A DNA stretch of 64,000 bases, from NCBI RefSeq assembly GCF_000513995.1, contig NZ_AZVB01000003.1, forward strand, positions 186,001-250,000, in the 5' to 3' direction. Positions 24,083 through 32,878 of this stretch are shown one piece after another; the first letter of the stretch is position 1; every line of letters starts with the position of its first letter. Both the position numbers and the translations under genes were made by a program. Under the pieces are notes generated by a model, which worked only from the letters and a program-made list of their open reading frames with translations, searched no databases and was not told where the DNA came from. Origin of the DNA: Pseudoxanthomonas sp. J35 (GTDB lineage Bacteria; Pseudomonadota; Gammaproteobacteria; Xanthomonadales; Xanthomonadaceae).

Positions 24083-24970
24083 TCAGCGGCGCGTGGCCAG
24101 TACCCCATCCAGCGCCAGCTCCGCGCGGAAGCCGGCCTTTTCCAGGCGACGGGCGACCTCGCGCGGCACGTCGCGGCCGCTGGTCAGGCGGTTCGGCGCG
24201 CCGGTGTAGTGGAACAGGCGGCCGCCACGGCGCAGCACGTGCGCCAGCTGGTCGTAGAACGCCTGCGAATACAGTTCGCCGGCGATGCCGAAGCGCGGCG
24301 GGTCGTGCAGCAGCGCGTCGTACGACGCATCGGCCAGGGTGGCGATCGCCTGCGACACATCGCCATGGCGCAGCTGCAGGCGGCCGCCGCTGGCCTCCGG
24401 GTCCGGCGACCACGGGTTGATGTCGCGCAGCCACAGCACGTTCTCGTTCTTCTCGAACGAATCGATGCGCGCCACCCCCGCCTCCAGGCAGCACGCGGCG
24501 AAGTAGCCCAGGCCGCCGCAGGTGTCGAGCACCACCTTGCCGCGCGGCTGCACCAGCGCGACCTTGCGCCGCGCATCGTCCAGCGGCGATTCCTTGGAGG
24601 TCGGCAGCATCTTGATGCCGTCGATCTCGAAGGTCGGCACGTTCCATTCGCTCGGGACCAGCTTGATCAGCGAGCCGGCGTAACGCGAGACCGGCGCCCA
24701 GCCATCGCCGTCGAACCAGTAGACGGTGCGGTCCTTGAGCGTTTCCGGATACGGCCAGTCGGCGCCGTTCCACTGCCAGCGCTCCGCGCCGAGCCGTGCC
24801 TCGCCTTCGCTGCGGCCCAGGTCCAGCGAACCGCGCCACGCGGCATCGCCGCGCTGGCGGGCCTGCAACAGGGCGGCGGCGGTGTCGCGGGTGAGCAGGG
24901 GGCCGGTGTAGCGGGGCACGAGGTCGATGATGCGCGGCGAAGGGCGGGCATCGTACCCGAGCCGCGGCAT
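24083..24970 (-). CDS. SAM-dependent methyltransferase-like protein (COG2521 type)
   Basis: 295 residues from the ATG at 24970. After an N-terminal part with small beta motifs (VYWFDGDGWAPVSRY), the class I methyltransferase motif I is VVLDTCGGLGYFA, an acidic residue follows in RIDSFEKNENV, and motif IV appears as YDALLHDPPRFGIAG. The layout is close to the predicted methyltransferases of COG2521, which also resemble spermidine synthases; substrate unknown. The gene is followed by the TPR gene's end in the same direction with a 29-base gap. A longer upstream reading is a shadow. Confidence 0.75.
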   Translation of the reverse strand: MPRLGYDARPSPRIIDLVPRYTGPLLTRDTAAALLQARQRGDAAWRGSLDLGRSEGEARLGAERWQWNGADWPYPETLKDRTVYWFDGDGWAPVSRYAGSLIKLVPSEWNVPTFEIDGIKMLPTSKESPLDDARRKVALVQPRGKVVLDTCGGLGYFAACCLEAGVARIDSFEKNENVLWLRDINPWSPDPEASGGRLQLRHGDVSQAIATLADASYDALLHDPPRFGIAGELYSQAFYDQLAHVLRRGGRLFHYTGAPNRLTSGRDVPREVARRLEKAGFRAELALDGVLATRR

Positions 24971-24999
24971 CGGCGTGGCCCGGTGCGTCGCGTGGCCCT

Positions 25000-26538
25000 T
25001 CAGGTACCGGTGGTCCGGTAGAGCCCGTGGCGCTCGACGCGGCCCACGCGGCTGGCCGCTTCCAGCACTTCGGGCAGCGTGAGCAGTGTCTGCCAGCGTG
25101 CCTCGACCTCGACCGCGCCTGACAGGGGCGCGACCGCGCGATACTGCTGGAGCAGTTCCAGCGCCTTGTCGCGGTGGTCGTCGGAAGCCAGCATCTCCAG
25201 CAGGCCGCTGCGCGCCTGGTCCATGCGGTCCTCGCGCACCAGCGCCCGCAGCCACGGCTCCGGCCCGTCGCCGCGGTGTTCCCGGAGGTAGTCCAGGGCC
25301 GTGCGGGCGGCGTCGCGGTCGCCCTGCAGCCAGGCGGCGCAATGCTGGATCTCCGCCAGGACCACGCGCCCGTAGCCGCTCATGCGGTCGGCCGCGGCGA
25401 TGGCCTCGATGGCTGCGGCGGGGTTGCCCAGTTCGCACTGGAAGCTGCCCAGGTTCAGCGCGTGGCTGACGTCGGGCGGGTCCACGCCCTGGTGCCCGGC
25501 CGCGCGGATGAACTGCACCAGCGCCTCGTCGATCCGCCCCAGCCGGCGCAGGGCGATGCCGCGCAGGTTGATGATCCACGGCAGCTCGTCCATGTCGTCG
25601 AACGGCTCCGTGCCGGGCATGGCCGGCGGCGCGAGCACCGCATCGGCCAGGCGCAGCATTTCCGCGTTCCCGCCGCCGGCCAGCAGCGCGTAGCCCAGTG
25701 CCACCCGCAGCCCGAGGTCGCGTGGCCGCGCATCGGCCAACCCGCGCAGCGTCGCGATCCGCGCAGCATTGGCGCGGGCGACGTCGAAGCGCGGATCGTC
25801 GCGGTCGACCAGTGCATCGAAGCGCGCGTCGCTGCGCAGCGCGACCAGCACGTCCGGCGAACGCATCCGCTGCAGCGTCGCGCGTGTGGCCGCTTCGTCG
25901 CCGCGGCGCAGGTGCAGCAGCGCAAGCTCGCGCCACAGTTCATCGGCGCCGCGGCCGTTCCAGTCCCCGCCGGAATCGAACAGGGCCTGCAGCAGCTCGA
26001 GCCGGACGGGCGCGTCCTTGTCCAGTCCATGGACCAGCTGCCCGAAGAGCAGCGCATCGAATGCCGCGAAATCCGCCTCAGTGCCGTCCAGCAGCGCCGG
26101 CCAGCGCCGGGCGAAGGCGGCCAGGTGGCCGGCGGCTTCTTCCAGCATGCCCATGTCGGCTTCCAGCAGGAGCAGCCAGTACCAGTCCTCCGCATGCCCG
26201 GGGGCCGCGTCCACCGCCTGCAGGTAGTACTCGCGCGCGGCCGGCAGGTCTTCCAGGGTGATCGCCAGTGCACCGGCCAGGACAAGCGCCTGGCGGCGTT
26301 CGGCCGGAGCGGCGGCGGCGAACTGCGGCTGGGCCATTGCCCGCGCGAGCAGGCGCGCGGCCTCGGCGTACTCGGCCTGTTCGACCAGGATCGAGGCGCT
26401 GCGCATCTGCAGCGCGAACTGCGAAGGCCCGTGCTGTTGGTTCTCCTGCGTGGCCGGCGCACCGTCACCGGCGGACGCCGGCCCCGGCGCGAGACCCGCC
26501 AGGGCCAGCCCCAGGACCCATCCCGCTCCTGCCCGCAT
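25000..26538 (-). CDS. exported TPR-repeat protein
   Basis: 512 residues from ATG 26538, with GGGGAGG ten bases upstream. The signal peptide ends near GPASA-GDG. The rest is almost wholly helical with TPR-like pairs, for instance ALITLEDLPAAREYYLQAV, ALNLGSFQCELGNPAAAIEA and LRGIALRRLGRIDEALVQF. Expected in the periplasm as a protein-binding scaffold; partner unknown. The methyltransferase gene lies downstream on the same strand. Confidence 0.8.
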   Translation of the reverse strand: MRAGAGWVLGLALAGLAPGPASAGDGAPATQENQQHGPSQFALQMRSASILVEQAEYAEAARLLARAMAQPQFAAAAPAERRQALVLAGALAITLEDLPAAREYYLQAVDAAPGHAEDWYWLLLLEADMGMLEEAAGHLAAFARRWPALLDGTEADFAAFDALLFGQLVHGLDKDAPVRLELLQALFDSGGDWNGRGADELWRELALLHLRRGDEAATRATLQRMRSPDVLVALRSDARFDALVDRDDPRFDVARANAARIATLRGLADARPRDLGLRVALGYALLAGGGNAEMLRLADAVLAPPAMPGTEPFDDMDELPWIINLRGIALRRLGRIDEALVQFIRAAGHQGVDPPDVSHALNLGSFQCELGNPAAAIEAIAAADRMSGYGRVVLAEIQHCAAWLQGDRDAARTALDYLREHRGDGPEPWLRALVREDRMDQARSGLLEMLASDDHRDKALELLQQYRAVAPLSGAVEVEARWQTLLTLPEVLEAASRVGRVERHGLYRTTGT

Positions 26539-26848
26539 GCCGCATCCTCCCCAGGTGCAGGGGCCATTAGAGCCGCGCGCCAATGCCGTTGCAATGCGAC
26601 CGTTTTCCTTGCGTGGCTGCGTTCGCATTTCGCGGAGCCGACGCGGCCGCCGCCCACGACTTTCGTCGCACGGCCCCCGGTCTGGGGCCTCCTTCGGGCA
26701 GCGCATGGCACCGATGACAGCCAAAACAGGCCCGGGGCGGGTAGGATTACCGGGCCGCCGCCGCTGCAGCGAGGCTGCAGCGCGACGACAAGGGGGGGCG
26801 CCGCCGCTGCCAGGCCGCGCCATCGGGCAGGCGGGATCGAGGAAGTCC
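26539..26848. other. divergent intergenic region
   Basis: 310 bases between the TPR gene and the GGDEF-EAL gene. It must hold both promoters; I see no clear boxes, repeat or small gene. The GAGGAAG site of the GGDEF-EAL gene is at the right end. Confidence 0.4.
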
Positions 26849-29533
26849 ATGCCAGTGCCACACAACAAGCGGTCGATGTCCGGCGCGCGTGCCAGCGATG
26901 GCCCGCGGTCGCTGTTGGCCTCGCGCTCGTGGGCGCTGGTGCTGCTGGTGATCGGCCTGCTGGTCACCGCCGAGCTGGCCCGGCGCGAGTGGCGCCAGGC
27001 GCGCACGGCCGCCGATTCGCTGCACCGCTCGCTGGCTGACGCCGCGCCGGCCCAGGCGATCGAGCCGCTGCAGTCGACCGCGCACATCCTGCGCGCGATG
27101 CAGACCGTGTTCCTGTCCAACGACCGCCTGGACCAGGACCTTTTCCTGCAGTACCAGGAGAACCTGCGCGCGGACGAGCAGGTCCCCGGCTTCGTCACCA
27201 TCGCCTACGCCGACCGCCATGCGGACGCGGCCGCGCGGGGCCGCGCGGTGTACCGCTACGCCTACGTGGCGCCGCTGGCCGGCAACGAGATGCTGCGCGG
27301 CGTCGACATCGGCACCCAGCCGCTGAACCTGGCCGCGCTGTATCGGGCGCGCGACACCGATGCGCCGGCGATGTCGGCGCCGTTCCCGCTCATGCAGTTC
27401 AAGGGCGGGACGGAGGCCGAGGCCATGGGCGTGACCCTGCGCCTGCCGGTGTACTCGCGCGGGCCGCGCCCGGAGAGCGTGGACGAGCGCCGTGCCCGCG
27501 AGCTCGGCGCGCTGGCGGTGAGCGTGCGCCTGGAACCGCTGCTGCAGCACGCGCTGCGCGGCCGCATCCTCGACTACATGCACCTGCACATCCGCGACAT
27601 CGACGCCGTCCCGGGGCAGTCCACCGTGTTCGCCACCGGCGAACCGCCGCAGGACGCGCCGGTCGAGCTGCGCGAGGTCTCCTTCGGCGGCCGCACCTGG
27701 GAAATGCGCCTGTGGCCGCGCAGTTCGGCCATGTCCAGCGGGCGGACCGTGCTCGTGGCCGTGGCCGGGACCGTGATCAGCGTGTTGCTGGCGCTGCTGG
27801 CCCTGTCGGTGTCGAACACGCAGCGGCGCGCGCTGGAGCTGGGCCGGCGCATGTCGGCGCGCTTCGGCGAGAGCGAGGCGCGCTTCCGCGTGCTCAACGA
27901 GCTGCTGCCGGCGCTGGTCTTGCTGGCCGACGGCGAGGGCCGCATCGTCTACGCCAACCAGGCCGCGCGCGAGCACCTCGGCGCGGTCGTCGACGCGCCG
28001 CTGGTGTCGCTGTTCGCCGACCCGTTGCTGGGCGTGCAGGCGATGGCCGAGGCCGGTGGCGGCGGCAGCTGGGCCAGCCAGGAGGCGCTGGTGGTGCGCG
28101 CCGACGGCGGCATGTTCTGGGCCAGCGCCTCGCTGGCGCGGGTCGAGGTCGACGGCAAGCCGCACCTGCTGATGGTCGCCACCGACACCAGCGAGCAGCG
28201 CCGGCTGACCGAGCGCCTGCGCTACCAGGCCGCGCACGACGGCCTCACCGACCTGTGCAACCGCCGCGAGTTCGAGCGGCGCCTGCAGCTGGCGCTGGAC
28301 TCGCGCGTCGGGTACATGGCGACGATGCCGTTCGCGCTGCTGTACATCGACCTGGACCAGTTCAAGCTGATCAACGACGTCTCCGGGCACATGGCCGGCG
28401 ACCAGCTGCTGGTGCAGATGGCCCACGCGATGCGCCGGCAGCTGCGCCCGGGCGACCTGCTGGCGCGGCTGGGCGGCGACGAGTTCGGCCTGCTCGCCTT
28501 CGATGTGGACGCCACCGAGGCGCAGGCCCTGGCCGAGGAACTGCGCCGCTGCGTGGAAGGACTGATGTTCGTCTGGCAGGGCCGCACCTACACGATCAGC
28601 GCCAGCATCGGCATGGTCATGGTCGACCGCGAGGGCTGCACGCTGAAGGACCTGCTGGCCTGGGCCGACGCGGCCTGCTACCTGGCCAAGGAGGCCGGGC
28701 GCAACCGGGTCTGCTCGTACCGCGAGGACGAGGACACCAGCCGCCGCCACAGCGAGATGGAGTGGGTCAACCGCCTGCGCTGGGCGCTGGAGCAGGACCG
28801 CCTGCTGCTGGACTACCAGGAGGTGCTGCCGCTGGCGCCGGACGGCACCGCGCCGGTCCACCTGGAACTGCTGCTGCGCCTGCGCGAGGAGGACGGCGGC
28901 GTGGTCATGCCCGGCGCCTTCCTGCCCGCGGCCGAGCGCTACGGGCTGATGCCGGCGGTGGACCGCTGGGTGATCCGCACCGCGCTGGCCAACTTCAACC
29001 GCCTGCATCCGGTCGGCGGCACCCTGCGTACCTGCGCGATCAACCTGTCGGGGGCCAGCATCGAGGACGACGGCCTGGCCGACTTCATCCTCGACACCAT
29101 CGCCGAGCACGGCGTGCCCGCCGAGTGCCTGTGTTTCGAGATCACCGAGACGGTGGCGGTGCGCAACCTGCAGAAGGTGGTGCCGGTGATCGAGCGGCTG
29201 CGCGCGGTCGGCTGCCGCATCGCCCTGGACGACTTCGGTGCGGGCATGTCCTCGTTCGGCTACCTGAAGAACCTGCCGTTGGACGTGATCAAGATCGACG
29301 GCAGCTTCGTCCGCGACCTGGGCAGCGACCCGATGAGCCGCGCGATCGTCAACGCGGTGGCGCAGATCGGCCACCAGCGCGGCCTGGTGGTGGTGGCCGA
29401 ATGGGTCGATGGCGAGCACACCCTGTCGGTGCTGCGCGACCTGGGCGTGGACTACGGCCAGGGTTTCTTCCTGCACCGCCCGCAGCGGGTGGTGTTCCAG
29501 CGCCCCGAGGACGCCGACCGCCGCGTGGCGTGA
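26849..29533 (+). CDS. CHASE-PAS-GGDEF-EAL cyclic-di-GMP enzyme
   Basis: 894 residues from ATG 26849 (GAGGAAG upstream). Order: transmembrane helix 24-44; CHASE-type periplasmic sensor to about 295 (QVPGFVTIAYADRH, GVTLRLPVYSRG); second helix 297-320; PAS at about 345-450; GGDEF at 460-630 with intact GGDEF at 542-546; EAL domain from about 650. The EAL signature reads ELLLR (673-677), and NLSGAS, ITETVA, ALDDFGAG, VIKIDGSF, a Glu in VVAEWVDG and YGQGFF are kept, so both cyclase and phosphodiesterase activity are possible. It tunes c-di-GMP to an outside signal. Confidence 0.93.
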   Translation: MPVPHNKRSMSGARASDGPRSLLASRSWALVLLVIGLLVTAELARREWRQARTAADSLHRSLADAAPAQAIEPLQSTAHILRAMQTVFLSNDRLDQDLFLQYQENLRADEQVPGFVTIAYADRHADAAARGRAVYRYAYVAPLAGNEMLRGVDIGTQPLNLAALYRARDTDAPAMSAPFPLMQFKGGTEAEAMGVTLRLPVYSRGPRPESVDERRARELGALAVSVRLEPLLQHALRGRILDYMHLHIRDIDAVPGQSTVFATGEPPQDAPVELREVSFGGRTWEMRLWPRSSAMSSGRTVLVAVAGTVISVLLALLALSVSNTQRRALELGRRMSARFGESEARFRVLNELLPALVLLADGEGRIVYANQAAREHLGAVVDAPLVSLFADPLLGVQAMAEAGGGGSWASQEALVVRADGGMFWASASLARVEVDGKPHLLMVATDTSEQRRLTERLRYQAAHDGLTDLCNRREFERRLQLALDSRVGYMATMPFALLYIDLDQFKLINDVSGHMAGDQLLVQMAHAMRRQLRPGDLLARLGGDEFGLLAFDVDATEAQALAEELRRCVEGLMFVWQGRTYTISASIGMVMVDREGCTLKDLLAWADAACYLAKEAGRNRVCSYREDEDTSRRHSEMEWVNRLRWALEQDRLLLDYQEVLPLAPDGTAPVHLELLLRLREEDGGVVMPGAFLPAAERYGLMPAVDRWVIRTALANFNRLHPVGGTLRTCAINLSGASIEDDGLADFILDTIAEHGVPAECLCFEITETVAVRNLQKVVPVIERLRAVGCRIALDDFGAGMSSFGYLKNLPLDVIKIDGSFVRDLGSDPMSRAIVNAVAQIGHQRGLVVVAEWVDGEHTLSVLRDLGVDYGQGFFLHRPQRVVFQRPEDADRRVA

Positions 29534-29578
29534 GCGTGCGCGGCGCCGCATGGCGCTGCCTGCTGGCGGGTGCGCAAG

Positions 29579-29604
29579 GAGGCGGTGCCGGCAGGCACCG
29601 CCTC
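29579..29604. terminator. strong hairpin between convergent genes
   Basis: An 11-bp perfect stem (GAGGCGGTGCC / GGCACCGCCTC) with a GGCA loop lies between the stops of the GGDEF-EAL and GH9 genes, eight bases from the latter. No T run on either side. Confidence 0.65.
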
Positions 29605-29611
29605 GACCCGC

Positions 29612-32095
29612 TCAGTCCTTCGCCGTGCCCTGCGCCTGCAGCAGGTCCTGCGCCGCGTGCACCAGGAACAGGTAGCGCGCGGCCAGGTCGATCACGTACT
29701 CGTTCTCGCCCCACAGGAACGGCCAGTCTTCCTTGTTCTCCGGGAAGTCGGGCTTGAGCACCAGCACGCCCGGCACCACGCCGCCGGCGATGAAGCTGAA
29801 GTCGGCGCGGTTGTTGCCGTAGGCGACCTGCTTGGACTGCGCGCCCACCGCCGAGACGAACGACAGGTTCGTGTCCGGGTGGGTGCCGTACAGGTAGTTC
29901 AGACCCTGCAGCGTCTGCTCGACGTCGAACAGGTCGGGATAGGCCTTGTGCAGCCAGTAGTTGCTGGTGGCCATGCCGACCACGGCGCTGTTGCCGGCCC
30001 AGCCGCCGCGGGTGATTGGCACGCCGTACGGGGTCTCGGCCAGCATCGGCGCCACCTCCTGCTTCAGGCGCACCGCGCGCTCGCGGAACTTGGCCCGGAA
30101 CGCCTCGTCCATCTGCGGCAGCACGCGCACCACGCTGGCGGCGTTGAAGCCGAAGCGCGCGTCGATCGCCGGCCACAGCGCGGCGATGGCCTCGGCGTAC
30201 TTGGCATCGCCGGTGGCCAGCAGCAACTGTACCGCCGCGCGCAGCTGCTCGTCCTGCGGATCGCCACCGGTGGTGTTGCCCACCCGGAACAGGTTGGGCT
30301 CGCGGCCGTGCTCGAACTCCCACACCTTCTTCGCGGTGGCCAGGCTTTCCCCGGCCAGCGCGTCGTTGTAGCCGCGCAGGGCGCGGCTGGCCGCGGCCAG
30401 GCCGGCGGCCGAGCCGTAGTTGAGCGCGGTGGTGGCGGTGGTGAAGGCCAGACGGTCGTCGTTCGCCGAATCCGGATTGTCCGGATCGTCGATCTTGCCG
30501 TCGGTCTTGGTGACCGCGTCGCCCAGGTGGGTGTACTGGCCCAGGTCCGGTTCGACGATGCCGGGGATGGCGTGGCCGAACACGCGGTGCTGGGCGATCA
30601 GCATCAGCGTGCCGTGTTCGATCTGCTGCAGCAGGTCCGGCACGCCATCGGGCTGGTGGATTTCCACGTGGCCGCGCTTCTGGTCGACCGTGGTCTCGTC
30701 GCGCAGCGGCCTGGCCAGTTCCCAGGTGTCGACCAGGGCCATCACCGTCGAGTAGTGGGTCTGGGTGCGCAGGTCGAAGTCGCCGGCGTCGAACCAGCCG
30801 CCGATCGCCAGGCCGGGGATGTGTTCGCCGGGCTGGAACGGCGAATCCAGCTCCGGGCCCTGGCCGTACAGGTCGAAGTGCTCCCTGCCCGGCGCGACCT
30901 GGCGCGCGTCGTCCATGTGCGAGCGGCCGTGCCAGACGCGGTAGGCCTCGTTCACCGAGACGTGGTCCATCTGCACCGGGAAGAACACGTCCAGGGTCGG
31001 GTGCCAGGCGCTGGCGTAGGCGTCTTCGGCGATGCGGAAGGCGGTGGTGCGCTGGCCATCGGCCTCGATCCGGTACAGGCCCTGTTCGCGCACGCCGGAG
31101 AAGTCGAAGGTCCAGTAGTCGTAGCGCAGGTACCGGCCCCAGCGCTCCGGCGCGGCGGCGGCGACCTCGCGGCTGGCGCCGTCGGCATCCACGCGCAGCA
31201 GACGCGCGCGGGCCGGGGCCGGCGCGTTGCGGTCGCGTTCGAGCACGGCGACCTTGCGCTGCGCGGGGTGGTAGCCGACCTGCGAGTGGCCGATCACCGT
31301 GGGCCGGGTCCAGCCCGGCACGGTGCTGGCCGACAGCGTCCACTCCAGCACCGGACCGGACTTGCCGGCCGGCAGCAGCGAGCGCACGACGTACCAGCCG
31401 TTCTGCGCCTGGTTGCGGCCGTCGTACAGGCCGAGCTCGGCGCCGGGGGAGTCGATGCGCACGCGGCGCTGCGGATCTTCCGGGGCCAGGGTGAGCGCGT
31501 GGCCGGTGGCCAGCGGCAGGCGCACGGTCGAACCGTCGGCGGCGCGGCCGCTGGGCCCGGCCGGGTACAGCGGCAGCTGGCCGCTGGCGCCATCCAGCAG
31601 CCAGGCCTTGCCGAAGTAGGCCGAGGGCAGGAACTCGAGGTTGAAGCCGGCCTTGCCTTCGAGCGCCGCCGGCAGCGGGCGGTCGAGCAGCACCTGCACG
31701 CGCAGGCCTTCGCCGTGCGGGGCCAGGCGCACCGTGTACTCGAAGTCGTGCATGTCGTAGCGCATGCGCGCGCTGACCGTGCCGCTGGCCGCGTCGACGC
31801 TGCGCTCCACCAGGGTCGCCACCGGATCCCACTGCTCGGGCGTGGGCGACAGGCGCACGTCGCCGTTGGTGGCGGTGCGCACGCCGTGGTGGATGAGTTC
31901 CACGCCGGCGATCTTCGAATCGCTGAAGTTGCCGTCGTAGGTGTTGTTGAACGCCAGTACGTCCAGGCCGCGGGTACTGAAGTAGCCGGCTTCGTTGAGG
32001 CGCGGGCCGGTGGCGGTGGCCATGCCGGCCAGCGGCAGCAGCACGAACAGGAGGGCGGAAGCGGCGCGGCGGGAAGGACGGAGCAGGCGGTTCAT
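29612..32095 (-). CDS. exported glycoside hydrolase family 9 protein
   Basis: 827 residues from ATG 32095. A signal peptide (to about 28), a beta-rich region to about 260, a CelD_N immunoglobulin-like domain (IGHSQVGYHPAQRKVAVL, about 265-365) and an (alpha/alpha)6 GH9 domain follow. Catalytic residues are the Asp pair in GGWFDAGDF (436-439) and the proton-donor Glu799 in WGENEYVIDLA; LYGTHPDTNLSFV is the family's substrate-loop motif. GH9 enzymes are mainly endoglucanases, some exo-glucosaminidases; the unusual N-terminal region leaves the substrate open. A LacI-type operator sits 22 bases upstream of the start. Confidence 0.9.
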   Translation of the reverse strand: MNRLLRPSRRAASALLFVLLPLAGMATATGPRLNEAGYFSTRGLDVLAFNNTYDGNFSDSKIAGVELIHHGVRTATNGDVRLSPTPEQWDPVATLVERSVDAASGTVSARMRYDMHDFEYTVRLAPHGEGLRVQVLLDRPLPAALEGKAGFNLEFLPSAYFGKAWLLDGASGQLPLYPAGPSGRAADGSTVRLPLATGHALTLAPEDPQRRVRIDSPGAELGLYDGRNQAQNGWYVVRSLLPAGKSGPVLEWTLSASTVPGWTRPTVIGHSQVGYHPAQRKVAVLERDRNAPAPARARLLRVDADGASREVAAAAPERWGRYLRYDYWTFDFSGVREQGLYRIEADGQRTTAFRIAEDAYASAWHPTLDVFFPVQMDHVSVNEAYRVWHGRSHMDDARQVAPGREHFDLYGQGPELDSPFQPGEHIPGLAIGGWFDAGDFDLRTQTHYSTVMALVDTWELARPLRDETTVDQKRGHVEIHQPDGVPDLLQQIEHGTLMLIAQHRVFGHAIPGIVEPDLGQYTHLGDAVTKTDGKIDDPDNPDSANDDRLAFTTATTALNYGSAAGLAAASRALRGYNDALAGESLATAKKVWEFEHGREPNLFRVGNTTGGDPQDEQLRAAVQLLLATGDAKYAEAIAALWPAIDARFGFNAASVVRVLPQMDEAFRAKFRERAVRLKQEVAPMLAETPYGVPITRGGWAGNSAVVGMATSNYWLHKAYPDLFDVEQTLQGLNYLYGTHPDTNLSFVSAVGAQSKQVAYGNNRADFSFIAGGVVPGVLVLKPDFPENKEDWPFLWGENEYVIDLAARYLFLVHAAQDLLQAQGTAKD

Positions 32096-32116
32096 CGAGG
32101 GTCCCCTGGGGTGGAG

Positions 32117-32130
32117 TGTTAACGCTAACA
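32117..32130. promoter_or_regulatory. LacI-family operator upstream of the GH9 gene
   Basis: TGTTAACGCTAACA is a near-perfect palindrome, one base away from TGTTAGCGCTAACA, and close to the boxes bound by LacI-family sugar repressors in xanthomonads. It ends 22 bases before the GH9 start, where binding would block transcription or initiation. No LacI-type gene is in the window. Confidence 0.7.
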
Positions 32131-32212
32131 TCGCGCGCCGCCGGGTCCCCGTTGCGGCGCAGCAGTACGGCCCCGCAGGGATGCCGTCCTGCGGCGCCGC
32201 TGCCGCTTCTCC

Positions 32213-32878
32213 TCAGTCGCGATCCGGCGCGCCCAGCGGGAAATACCGCCGGAACGGCCGCGCCTCGTCGACCGCCCGCGCGAACGACGGCCGCGCCAGC
32301 AGCCTGGCGCGGTACGCATGCACGCGTCCGTGTTGCGGCGGGATCGGACGGGTCCAGTCGGCATAGAACAGGAACGGCGCCGCGCCGCAGTCGGCCAGGC
32401 TGAAGTCCCCGCCGGCGGCCCAGGGGCGGCCGGCGGCCAGGTGGCGCTCCAGCCACGCGTAGCGGGTCTCCAGCATGCGCCGCGCCTCGGCGACGCCGTA
32501 CGCGTCGTGGTCGCCTTCGCCGCGCAGTGCGTCGAACACCACCTTCTGCTGCGGCGTGGACACGTAGTTGTCGAAGAAGCGGTCGAGCATGCGCACCTCC
32601 ACCGCCCGCAGCGGATCGGCCGGCAGCAACGGCACCGGGCCGGGATGGCGCAGCTGCAGGTACTCGATGATGGTGCTGGCCTCCAGCACGGTGCGATCGC
32701 CATCGACCAGCACCGGGAAGCGCTTCATCGGCCACAGCGCTTCCAGCTGGCGGCCGTGCTCGCCGTCCTCGAGGTTGCGGAACTCGAATGGCGTGCCGTT
32801 CTCGTACAGGGCGACCAGCACTTTCTGGCAGTAGGAGGAGAACGGGTGGGCGTAGAGGGCCAGGGCTATCGGGGTCAC
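32213..32878 (-). CDS. glutathione S-transferase family protein
   Basis: 221 residues from the GTG at 32878, overlapping the trehalase stop as GTGA. The thioredoxin-like domain starts YAHPFSSYCQKVLVAL, which has a Ser/Cys at the active-site helix; RFPVLVDGDRTVLEASTIIEY holds the cis-Pro and glutathione gamma-site. The C-terminal helical domain has DFSLADCGAAPFL. Similar proteins are annotated as maleylacetoacetate isomerase-like or stringent-starvation-like GSTs. Cytosolic; substrate unknown. Translation probably depends on the trehalase gene upstream. Confidence 0.85.
   Translation of the reverse strand: MTPIALALYAHPFSSYCQKVLVALYENGTPFEFRNLEDGEHGRQLEALWPMKRFPVLVDGDRTVLEASTIIEYLQLRHPGPVPLLPADPLRAVEVRMLDRFFDNYVSTPQQKVVFDALRGEGDHDAYGVAEARRMLETRYAWLERHLAAGRPWAAGGDFSLADCGAAPFLFYADWTRPIPPQHGRVHAYRARLLARPSFARAVDEARPFRRYFPLGAPDRD

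Noticed and set aside
32213-32878. SspA (stringent starvation protein) as a name
   Set aside because: The GST fold fits, but the usual sspA-sspB and ribosomal neighbours are absent, so only the family is named.
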